Of a DNA stretch of 12,580 nucleotides, positions 6,160 to 12,519 are shown in pieces. The notes under the pieces were generated by a model that searched no databases, was not told where the DNA came from, and saw nothing but the letters and a program-made list of their open reading frames with translations. The stretch is from positions 1-12,580 of the forward strand of contig CANQSE010000033.1 of the NCBI GenBank assembly GCA_947626405.1, read 5' to 3'. Origin of the DNA: an uncultured Acetatifactor sp. (lineage in GTDB: Bacteria > Bacillota > Clostridia > Lachnospirales > Lachnospiraceae). Within the stretch, counting starts at the first letter, position 1. Each line of letters opens with the position of its first letter. The position numbers were made by a program, and so were the translations under genes.

Positions 6160-8496
6160 ATGGAGATTCAGGAAATTCTTGACGAGGTTGACGCACTTCT
6201 GGCGCACAATCAGGGTGAGCAGGCGGAAAAGCTCATGCTTGAAAGCGCTTCAAGGGCGGCCAAGGAGCAGGACGACGGCGCCCTGCTCCAGCTTTTAAAC
6301 GAGCTTCTGGGATATTACAGGGAGAGCAGCCGCGTGGAGGATGCGGACAGCATTGCCGCCCAGGCTGTTGCGCTGGCGGAGCGGATGGGACTTAACGGAA
6401 CGCTTCCTTATGCGACCACTCTTTTAAATGTGGCAAATGCCTGCCGCGCAGGAGGAAAGTTTGAGGAATCACTTAAGTATTACCGCAGGGTGCAGGAGCT
6501 GTACGGTCAGCTCTTTGACAGCGATAATATGCTGACGGCAAGTCTGATGAACAATTTAAGTCTCCTGTATCAGGAGACCGGAAAATTTGAAAGCGCCAGG
6601 GATTGTCTTATGAAGGCGCTTGATATATGTCTTTCAAACAAAGCGGCGTACGAGACGGCGGTAACGTATGCAAATCTCGCATCCACCTGTCTGCAGCTTG
6701 ACAGCCGCAGTGAGGCTCATGAATATGCCCTAAAGGCAATAAAGCTTTTTGAGGAACAGGGCGTCGGGGACAGTCATTACGCGGCGGCGCTGACAGCGCT
6801 GGGAACGTGTCATTTTCAGGAAAAACAGTACCAAAAGGCTCTTTCGTGTTATACGCGCTCCATGGATATTATAAGGAACTCTCTCGGAGAAAATCAGGCT
6901 TTCTTAAGGCTTGAGGAATATGCTGACGCATGCAGAAAGGCGCTTGACGGGAATGTGGCGCAGGATGGGGGAGAAACAGAGAGCGTGAATGGACTTTCAC
7001 TGTGCAGGGAATATTATGAGAAATACGGAAAGAGCATGATCAGGGAGAAATTTGCCGGGTATGAGGACAGGATTGCGGCGGGACTTGTCGGACGCGGATC
7101 GGACTGCTTCGGGTATGACGACGACCTGTCAAGGGATCATGACTGGGGCCCGGGATTTTGTCTGTGGGTGACGGACGAGACGTATGATGAGATCGGCGAG
7201 GAGCTCTCACGCGCCTACCTTGAACTGCCGGGGGAATTTAACGGCATTGAAAGAGCGCCTGAGGTAAACGGCAGGGGACGGCGCGGCGTGTGGCGCATCA
7301 AAGATTTTTATGAGTCTTTGGTCGGCGCGGAAAGATATGAGGATATCGACTTCAGACAAGCTCCGGATCATGGATTGGCCGCGGCCGTAAACGGCGAGGT
7401 GTTTGATGACGCCGAGGGAATATTCACGGACTTTCGCAACAGGCTGATGGAAGGATATCCTGCGGAAATCAGGTATCTTAAGCTTGCGGAGGCGGCGGCG
7501 TCATTTTCACAGTGTGCACAGTATAATTATGGGAGAATGATGAAAAGGGGGGATACCCTAACCGCTTCCATGATGCTTTCGGACGGCATCAAAGCGGCGA
7601 TGAAGCTTGAGCATTACATTCTTGGCATCTATCCTCCCCATGATAAATGGCTGTTTCGAAGCCTTGTAAAGAACGGTGCGGGGCAAGAGACGGTGAGGCT
7701 GCTTGAAGCTCTGGCAGACGCTTCTGATCAGAATGAAACCGAGCGTCTCATAGAAGCTCTTGGAAGCGCACTTGCCATGGAGCTTTACCGATGCGATCTG
7801 ATAAGCGATATAGAGCCTTATCTTGACGCTCACTCGCAGGAGCTTGTATACAAGGCTTCACTGGCTTCAAAGACCAGGGAAGAACTGGCCCAGGAGATTG
7901 CCGCAGAGGAATTTAAAGCGTTTGACAAGGTGCGTAACGAAGGCGGGAGGGCAAGCTGTCAGGACGACTGGCCCACTTTTTCCATAATGCGAAAGAGCCA
8001 GTATCTTACATGGGACAAGGTGATGCTTATGCAGTATCTCTACGATTTTAACAGAGAATACAGTATGGGACACAATCTCATTGAGGAAAAGTATGCAAGA
8101 ATGATGGAGAGCACGGCGCCGGCGAAGTACGGTGAGTTAAAGGAGCGGCTTCCCGAGCTTGGCGGAGAAAAAAAGGCCATCATAGAGCAGATCTGCGGCC
8201 TGCAGGTTTCTTGGATGGAGGAATTTGCCCGTGAATACCCGGCGCTTGCGGCAAATTCCAGGAATATACACACCTATGAGGACAGTTCCTTTGACACTTC
8301 TTATGAGACATATCTTCGCGGAGAACTCGGCACCTACTCTGACAAGATGCTGGAGCTGTACGGCAGGTACATCGTAGAGCATGCGAACGAGGGAAAAAAC
8401 GTCGCCCGCGAGATAATGGAAAACAGCGTCAGAATGTACGGGTACCACAGTATGGAGGAAGCCGAGGAAAAAAACGCTTCCGCCATTCACGGCTGA
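6160..8496 (+). CDS. TPR + DUF4037 nucleotidyltransferase-fold + DUF4125 protein
   Basis: The predicted protein has 778 residues in three parts. Residues 1 to about 270 are TPR-like helical repeats ('ATTLLNVANACRAGGKFEES', 'SLMNNLSLLYQETGKFESA'). Residues about 285-540 resemble DUF4037, with a nucleotidyltransferase-like signature: Gly313-Ser314, then Asp326-His-Asp328 in 'SRDHDWG'. Residues about 585-770 resemble DUF4125 ('NEGGRASCQDDWPTF', 593-607, then 'IMRKSQYLTWDKVMLMQYLYDFNRE'). The GS...DxD pattern suggests metal-dependent nucleotidyl transfer, but neither substrate nor activity is known to me. AAGGCGGGAAAG lies directly before ATG 6160, 34 bp after the TIM-barrel gene, so it appears to be the last gene of the operon. 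The TPR region suggests partner binding. Confidence 0.8.
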   Translation: MEIQEILDEVDALLAHNQGEQAEKLMLESASRAAKEQDDGALLQLLNELLGYYRESSRVEDADSIAAQAVALAERMGLNGTLPYATTLLNVANACRAGGKFEESLKYYRRVQELYGQLFDSDNMLTASLMNNLSLLYQETGKFESARDCLMKALDICLSNKAAYETAVTYANLASTCLQLDSRSEAHEYALKAIKLFEEQGVGDSHYAAALTALGTCHFQEKQYQKALSCYTRSMDIIRNSLGENQAFLRLEEYADACRKALDGNVAQDGGETESVNGLSLCREYYEKYGKSMIREKFAGYEDRIAAGLVGRGSDCFGYDDDLSRDHDWGPGFCLWVTDETYDEIGEELSRAYLELPGEFNGIERAPEVNGRGRRGVWRIKDFYESLVGAERYEDIDFRQAPDHGLAAAVNGEVFDDAEGIFTDFRNRLMEGYPAEIRYLKLAEAAASFSQCAQYNYGRMMKRGDTLTASMMLSDGIKAAMKLEHYILGIYPPHDKWLFRSLVKNGAGQETVRLLEALADASDQNETERLIEALGSALAMELYRCDLISDIEPYLDAHSQELVYKASLASKTREELAQEIAAEEFKAFDKVRNEGGRASCQDDWPTFSIMRKSQYLTWDKVMLMQYLYDFNREYSMGHNLIEEKYARMMESTAPAKYGELKERLPELGGEKKAIIEQICGLQVSWMEEFAREYPALAANSRNIHTYEDSSFDTSYETYLRGELGTYSDKMLELYGRYIVEHANEGKNVAREIMENSVRMYGYHSMEEAEEKNASAIHG

Positions 8497-8526
8497 GCCG
8501 CTGAAGCGCTGTCACGCGTTTAGAGC

Positions 8527-9258
8527 TCAGTACCAGCCGCCGTCCATTGTGATGATTTGTCCCGTCATGTATTCGGGAGCCTGGGCAATCTGAAGAATAA
8601 GCCTGGCGGCTTCCTGCACGGTTCCCAGCCTGTCGGAGGGAATTTCTTCCCTGAGGGCTTCAAGCTCCTCGCGGGAAAGGCAGCCGTTCATAGAGGTGTC
8701 TATAAGGCCGAAAGCGACGGCATTTACCTGTATATTGCTGGGAGCCAGCTCCTTTGCAAGCGCTTTTGTGAAGGCGTTTACTCCGCCCTTGGACGCGGAG
8801 TATGCTGTTTCCATGGAAGCGCCCTGTGTTCCCCATACGGAGGAGACGTTTATTATTTTGCCGCTGTGTTTTTTTAACATCAGCGGGATTGCGGCTCTGC
8901 AGGTATAAAAACACGAATCCAGATTAACCGCCATAATTCTCCGCCACTGTTCGTCGGTCATTTGCGAGAGAAGTCCGATGTGCGAGATCCCTGCATTGTT
9001 TACCAGCACGTCAAGGCTTGTGATATCGCTGAACATTTCGGCAGTCTCGCGCGAGTCTCCCGCATCAGCCCGTACCGCGCGGCAGGGGATTCCGTATCGG
9101 CTTACAAGGTCATCCGCCAGGGCGTTTAATTCTTCAGTAGAGCTATGACATGTGAGGATCAGGCTGTAGCCTGCCCCGGCAAATACCTCCGCCGCGGCGC
9201 ATCCTATGCCGCGTGATGCTCCGGTGATAAGCGCGGTTTTTAAATTGTCTGTGTTCAT
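8527..9258 (-). CDS. Short-chain dehydrogenase/reductase (FabG/YmfI-like)
   Basis: This is a 243-residue classical SDR. It has the NAD(P)-binding TGASRGIG (12-19), NNAG (87-90) and a catalytic Asn112-Ser140-Tyr153-Lys157 set ('YSASKGG'), ending in 'MTGQIITMDGGWY'. Family knowledge gives NADPH-dependent ketone reduction, as in 3-oxoacyl-ACP reductase. The stretch 'SSVWGTQGASMETAYSASKGG...FTKALAKELAPS' also resembles Bacillus YmfI, the elongation factor P 5-aminopentanone reductase. With no fatty-acid genes nearby, that role is a real alternative, but I cannot separate the two. A GGAGAGGAC ribosome site precedes the start. It converges on the DUF4125 gene with a 30-bp gap and is divergent from the thioredoxin reductase. 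Confidence 0.85.
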   Translation of the reverse strand: MNTDNLKTALITGASRGIGCAAAEVFAGAGYSLILTCHSSTEELNALADDLVSRYGIPCRAVRADAGDSRETAEMFSDITSLDVLVNNAGISHIGLLSQMTDEQWRRIMAVNLDSCFYTCRAAIPLMLKKHSGKIINVSSVWGTQGASMETAYSASKGGVNAFTKALAKELAPSNIQVNAVAFGLIDTSMNGCLSREELEALREEIPSDRLGTVQEAARLILQIAQAPEYMTGQIITMDGGWY

Positions 9259-9300
9259 TGCATTGTCCTCTCCATACGCCGCATGGCCTGTGATGGTGCA

Positions 9301-9346
9301 ATCGGCAGAAAATCTGCGCCAGCAGAATTATTATACCACAAGCGCA
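9301..9346 (-). repeat. 46-bp perfect direct repeat, copy 1
   Basis: Identical over 46 bp to 9435-9480; identity stops abruptly at both ends. Read on the minus strand it carries TGG-TATAAT, an extended -10, followed by a small palindrome (GCAGA-AAA-TCTGC on the plus strand, 9306-9318). Confidence 0.9.
9330..9338 (-). promoter_or_regulatory. Extended -10 promoter toward the dehydrogenase, proximal copy
   Basis: On the minus strand this reads TGGTATAAT, a perfect -10 hexamer with the TGn extension. No good -35 is present at 16-18 bp. Transcription would start near 9323, giving a leader of about 65 nt. The leader begins with the 13-bp palindrome of the repeat, which could be an operator or a short hairpin. 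Confidence 0.55.
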
Positions 9347-9390
9347 GAAAAGGAAGCGCCGCGCAAGCGGCATTTACTTTTCAAGCGGTG

Positions 9391-9431
9391 GAATGCTGGT
9401 ATAATGCGCTGCGTCAGCAGCGTCTGCCGAT
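9391..9431 (+). repeat. Diverged inverted copy of the promoter repeat
   Basis: It reads in the opposite direction to the two 46-bp copies. It keeps GGTATAAT and the terminal TCTGCCGAT, but the middle differs and is about three bases shorter. TATAAT at 9400-9405 has TG one base upstream and a weak TTTTCA (9378-9383) at 16 bp, so it could act as a plus-strand promoter. Its end forms a 9-bp inverted repeat with the start of copy 2 (9423-9431 with 9435-9443), next to a 6-bp hairpin CGCTGC/GCAGCG (9407-9422). Confidence 0.55.
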
Positions 9432-9434
9432 TTC

Positions 9435-9480
9435 ATCGGCAGAAAATCTGCGCCAGCAGAATTATTATACCACAAGCGCA
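9435..9480 (-). repeat. 46-bp perfect direct repeat, copy 2
   Basis: Identical to 9301-9346 with a 134-bp period. It lies three bases from the end of the inverted copy, and its far edge touches the thioredoxin reductase promoter. Confidence 0.9.
9464..9472 (-). promoter_or_regulatory. Extended -10 promoter toward the dehydrogenase, distal copy
   Basis: The same TGGTATAAT as in the proximal copy. A weak TGGAAA lies 18 bp upstream (9488-9493 on the plus strand), overlapping the spacer of the plus-strand promoter. Transcripts would start near 9457 and read through copy 1. Confidence 0.5.
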
Positions 9481-9482
9481 CA

Positions 9483-9511
9483 TTGCTTTTCCAGTCTTAA
9501 ACGGTTATACT
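9483..9511 (+). promoter_or_regulatory. Promoter of the thioredoxin reductase gene
   Basis: TTGCTT (9483-9488), a 17-bp spacer and TATACT (9506-9511) predict a start near 9518 and a leader of about 60 nt. It abuts repeat copy 2, so divergent polymerases would compete here. Confidence 0.6.
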
Positions 9512-9576
9512 GTTAGTGTGAACAAGACGGAAGCTTGACGTCCCCTGACACAGGGCGGACGAGGAGGAAATAAAAA

Positions 9577-10488
9577 ATGTATGATCTTATTATTGTCGGA
9601 TCGGGCCCTGCGGGGCTGTCCGCAGCCGTATACGCAAAAAGGGCGGGCCTTAACCTGCTGGTGCTTGAGAAAAGCCCGATGAGCGGGGGACAGGTGTTAA
9701 ATACCTCCGAGGTGGACAACTATCTTGGGATGCCCGGAATCAACGGGTACGATATGGGAGTGCGGTTCCGCGGCCATGCGGATGGGCTTGGCGTGGAATT
9801 TAGGGAAACCGAGGTCAGTTCCATTGAGGACTGCGGCGACAAAAAGCTTGTCCGCACAAAGGACGGGGAGCTTTACGCGAAAGCAGTGATCCTGGCCACC
9901 GGAGCGGTACATGCGCATCTAGGCGTCCCCGGGGAGGAGGAGCTTTCCGGAATGGGAGTATCGTATTGCGCCACCTGCGACGGGGCATTTTTCAGAGGGA
10001 GGACCGTCGCCGTCGTGGGAGGAGGCGACGTGGCGTTAGAGGATGCCATTTATCTTGCGGGAATATGTGAAAAGGTGTTTTTGATTCACAGGAGAGATAA
10101 ATTCAGGGGAACGATGGTACTCCAGGAAAAGCTGAAGGAGCTTGAAAATGTCGAGATACTTTACAGCCGTGTTGTTGAGGAAATAGTGGGAACCGACGCT
10201 GTGGAGGGCGTTATTGTAAGGGATCTTAAGAGCGGTCAGGCAGATCAGCTTTCAGTTGCCGGAGTCTTCATCGCGGTCGGCATAATCCCGGGGACGGAGC
10301 TTGTAAGGGAGCTGACGGCCTGCGATGAGGGAGGATACGTGCTGGCGGGAGAGGACTGCGCCACTGAGGTGCCGGGTCTTTTTGCGGCCGGGGACATCCG
10401 GAAGAAACCGCTCAGGCAGATTGTGACTGCCGTATCCGACGGAGCAAATGCCGCCATGGCTGCGGATGCCTATTGCCGGAGAATTTAG
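9577..10488 (+). CDS. trxB: Thioredoxin reductase (NADPH)
   Basis: The 303-residue flavoprotein has the normal family length. It carries an FAD-binding GSGPAG (8-13), the redox-active Cys131-Ala-Thr-Cys134-Asp pair, an NADPH-binding GGGDVALE region, and HRRDKFR (171-177), whose arginines contact the NADPH phosphate. It ends with the family motif GDI...LRQIVTAVSDGA beginning near 272. It passes electrons from NADPH through FAD to a dithiol in thioredoxin or a similar partner in the cytoplasm. The HRR motif argues against the ferredoxin-dependent relatives found in some clostridia. No thioredoxin gene is adjacent. GAGGAGGAAA (9561-9570) precedes ATG 9577 at ideal spacing, and a strong terminator follows, so it is probably monocistronic. 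Confidence 0.92.
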   Translation: MYDLIIVGSGPAGLSAAVYAKRAGLNLLVLEKSPMSGGQVLNTSEVDNYLGMPGINGYDMGVRFRGHADGLGVEFRETEVSSIEDCGDKKLVRTKDGELYAKAVILATGAVHAHLGVPGEEELSGMGVSYCATCDGAFFRGRTVAVVGGGDVALEDAIYLAGICEKVFLIHRRDKFRGTMVLQEKLKELENVEILYSRVVEEIVGTDAVEGVIVRDLKSGQADQLSVAGVFIAVGIIPGTELVRELTACDEGGYVLAGEDCATEVPGLFAAGDIRKKPLRQIVTAVSDGANAAMAADAYCRRI

Positions 10489-10552
10489 AAGGATTTAGAA
10501 AGAAATTGTCTTACATTTTAAACAAAATTTAAATTAGATGAAATAATTTATT

Positions 10553-10587
10553 AAAAAAAGAATCATTTCGGAAATGGTTCTTTTTTT
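10553..10587 (+). terminator. Intrinsic terminator after trxB
   Basis: A7 (10553-10559), a 9-bp stem GAATCATTT/AAATGGTTC around CGG (10560-10580), then T7 (10581-10587). The flanking A and T runs could also work on the minus strand. Confidence 0.9.
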
Positions 10588-10621
10588 GCGGGAAAAATTA
10601 AAAAAGTCGTAAAAACGCCTG

Positions 10622-10650
10622 TTGACAAACAAAATAAATGATGTTATATT
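10622..10650 (+). promoter_or_regulatory. Promoter of the SH3b-NlpC/P60 gene
   Basis: A perfect -35 TTGACA (10622-10627), a 17-bp spacer and TATATT (10645-10650). The predicted start is near 10657, giving a leader of about 113 nt. The leader holds the palindrome ACAAATTTGT (10664-10673) and a possible stem GATTCCCC/GGGGTATC with one mismatch (10719-10747) ahead of the AAAGGAG site (10758-10764). Confidence 0.75.
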
Positions 10651-10769
10651 TATTAATGCACGTAACAAATTTGTAATAATTCTTTCGACAATAAACGCGT
10701 ACATATTAAAGATCTATTGATTCCCCACAGGTTTTACAAGGGGTATCTGACTATCTGAAAGGAGCCTGT

Positions 10770-11957
10770 ATGAATCGTTTTGCCTCCAGAGCGGCTGCGG
10801 GTATGCTGACGGCAGCCATTGGTTTTTCACTTTTCGGCGTTACTGCCAGGGCGGATGAAATGTCATCTTCCGTTCTTGCCAGCGGCGGGATCGGGTTCGC
10901 GCTTACACAGGGCAGTTCGCTTGACAGTGTAAGCGTCGGTTACGGTACATATCCGGATTTGTTGGCTTCACCTGACGTAAACGCGGGCGGGGATCGGGAT
11001 AAAGAGGACGAGAGCTTCAGAAATCTTGTGATTGCACAGGTCAATAATTGCGTAAATGTCAGGAGTATTCCCAGCGAGGAGGGAGAGATTCTCGGCAAGC
11101 TTTACGATAATTCCGTCGGAACCTTCCTCGGGGAGGAAAACGGGTGGTATCATATTTCTTCGGGAAGCGTGACGGGATATGTAAAGGCCGATTACTGCGT
11201 CACCGGCGACGAAGCGGTGGAAATTGCAAAGAAGGTAGGAAAGCGTTTTGCCACCGTGACGACTCAGACGCTGTTTGTGCGCAGTGAGCCAAGCCTCGAA
11301 GCGTCGGTAATAAGCATGGTGCCTGAGGCCGAAGAACTTTTGGTGCTTGATCAGGTTGAAGGATGGGTTCAGGTTGACGTGGAGGAAGGAACCGGATGGA
11401 TATCGACCGATTACACCGATCTCCACAGCGAGTTTGTACAGGCCGAATCCAGAGAGGAGGAGGCTGCAAGACTGGCAAAGGAAGCCGAGGAGCGTGCAAA
11501 AGCGCGCAGGGCGGCAGCGGCATCGGCAGCTCCTTCACAGAACAGTTCGTCAGGCGCCGATTCGTCATCAGGCAGTCAGGGCACCGTGGAATACACGGTG
11601 GGAAGCGGAAGCGATGAGGGCGTGGCCGTTGCGGAATATGCGCTGCAGTTTGTCGGGAATCCTTATGTGTACGGAGGGACAAGCCTGACTAAGGGAGCGG
11701 ACTGCTCGGGATTTGTGATGAGCGTTTACGCAAACTTCGGCGTCTCCCTTCCTCATTCGTCGGCATCGGATCGTTCCCAGGGCTATGCGGTTGACGGTCT
11801 GGAGAACGCCCAGCCAGGGGATTTGATATGCTATTCCGGCCATGTGGCGCTTTATATCGGAAACGGACAGATTGTCCATGCTTCAAATAGAAAAACAGGT
11901 ATTATTGTATCAAAGGCCGATTACAGAAAGATTCTTGCTATCCGCAGAATTTTCTGA
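10770..11957 (+). CDS. Secreted SH3b-SH3b-NlpC/P60 cell-wall hydrolase
   Basis: The predicted protein has 395 residues. A signal peptide ends with Ala-Arg-Ala (26-28), a type I cleavage site. After a variable stretch come two bacterial SH3 domains (about 85-147, 'CVNVRSIPSEEGEILGKL', and 158-221, 'LFVRSEPSLEASVISMV'). A charged, Ala/Glu/Arg-rich, probably helical linker (about 223-250), a Ser-rich linker, and a C-terminal NlpC/P60 domain (about 285-395) follow. The catalytic residues are Cys312 ('GADCSGF'), His358 ('SGHVALY') and His370 ('IVHAS'). Such enzymes are usually endopeptidases cutting D-Glu-diamino-acid bonds in peptidoglycan stem peptides, with SH3b domains gripping the wall. The gene has its own promoter and terminator. 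Its role in growth, separation or remodelling cannot be told. Confidence 0.92.
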   Translation: MNRFASRAAAGMLTAAIGFSLFGVTARADEMSSSVLASGGIGFALTQGSSLDSVSVGYGTYPDLLASPDVNAGGDRDKEDESFRNLVIAQVNNCVNVRSIPSEEGEILGKLYDNSVGTFLGEENGWYHISSGSVTGYVKADYCVTGDEAVEIAKKVGKRFATVTTQTLFVRSEPSLEASVISMVPEAEELLVLDQVEGWVQVDVEEGTGWISTDYTDLHSEFVQAESREEEAARLAKEAEERAKARRAAAASAAPSQNSSSGADSSSGSQGTVEYTVGSGSDEGVAVAEYALQFVGNPYVYGGTSLTKGADCSGFVMSVYANFGVSLPHSSASDRSQGYAVDGLENAQPGDLICYSGHVALYIGNGQIVHASNRKTGIIVSKADYRKILAIRRIF

Positions 11958-11970
11958 GCCTTAAGCAGGG

Positions 11971-12028
11971 GAGGCTGTCGCTGTAAGGATGAAGGACTTA
12001 TATTCCTTAAAGCGGCAGCTTCTTTTTT
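11971..12028 (+). terminator. Long intrinsic terminator after the NlpC/P60 gene
   Basis: GAGGCTGTCGCT (11971-11982) pairs over 12 bp, two of them G-U, with AGCGGCAGCTTC (12011-12022). An inner TAAGGA/TCCTTA stem lies within, and six T follow (12023-12028). Confidence 0.9.
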
Positions 12029-12233
12029 GTTGATGAAAATAAAAAATGAGCATAGCAGTTCCCTGTTTTCGCATAGCGCCTTTTATATTATTATGAGGAA
12101 GGCGAATTTTGGCAATTGTCTAAATATTATAAACTCGGAAAATCACGCCGGATTTTATGCTTTTGTGCAATTTAGACAAAAAATACAAAACGAACGGCAA
12201 AAAGAACGAAAAATATCATTAAAAAGAGTATGG
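12029..12233. other. AT-rich intergenic DNA without a recognisable gene
   Basis: No convincing coding sequence is present. The only structure noted is a perfect 10-bp inverted pair, TTGTCTAAAT (12116-12125) and ATTTAGACAA (12170-12179), 44 bp apart, and a weaker CGCCTT/AAGGCG pair (12077-12104). Confidence 0.4.
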
Positions 12234-12304
12234 TTATCCACAATAAAAAACTTTGAAAAACCATTGAAAGCGATTTATACACCGAGTTATACACATTTTC
12301 CACA
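12234..12304 (+). promoter_or_regulatory. Cluster of four DnaA-box-like 9-mers
   Basis: TTATCCACA (12234-12242) and TTATACACA (12287-12295) fit the consensus TTATNCACA exactly. TTATACACC (12275-12283) and TTTTCCACA (12296-12304) each differ at one base. All four point the same way; the last two touch and box two lies three bases before box three. The surrounding DNA is AT-rich. No dnaA, dnaN or other origin gene is in the window, so a DnaA-titrating or regulatory cluster is more likely than the chromosome origin. Confidence 0.55.
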
Positions 12305-12455
12305 TTTTTCAGGCCTGTTTTGGTGAATAAAATAACACATAATATGTGAACGTCTGTTTTGTGAAGATGTCATAAAAATATAAATTATGTCAAAAAAACC
12401 GAAAAAAGAGTTGACAGATTTAAATTCAAAAACATCGAAATAATTTCCGAAGTTG

Positions 12456-12485
12456 TTGCAAGCAGGCATGCAAAAATGGTATAAT
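12456..12485 (+). promoter_or_regulatory. Promoter of the hibernation-factor gene, with an overlapping dyad
   Basis: TTGCAA (12456-12461), an 18-bp spacer and a perfect TATAAT (12480-12485) with the TGn extension. A start near 12492 leaves a leader of about 28 nt. The dyad TTGCA-N8-TGCAA (12456-12473) covers the -35 and the start of the spacer and could be an operator. A second TTGACA (12411-12416) lies upstream but has no matching -10 at normal spacing. Confidence 0.65.
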
Positions 12486-12519
12486 GAATACACAATAATC
12501 AGCAAAAGGGGTGATTTAT

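Noticed and set aside
9301..9480. Insertion sequence or miniature transposon ends
   Set aside because: The repeats are direct with a third inverted decayed copy, no target-site duplication was seen at their edges, and each holds a promoter; a simple terminal-inverted-repeat element does not fit.
10640..10690. WalR-type operator upstream of the wall hydrolase
   Set aside because: Only a single TGTAAT-like half-site is visible; the expected two direct half-sites with 5-bp spacing are absent.
12027..12326. 99-codon open frame on the plus strand after the NlpC/P60 gene
   Set aside because: It begins inside the terminator's T tract with a non-ATG codon and no ribosome site, runs through the DnaA-box cluster, and its composition is simply that of AT-rich DNA.
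12029..12519. Chromosomal replication origin
   Set aside because: DnaA-like boxes and AT-rich DNA are present, but none of the usual neighbours (dnaA, dnaN, rpmH, recF, gyrB) is; kept only as a DnaA-box cluster.
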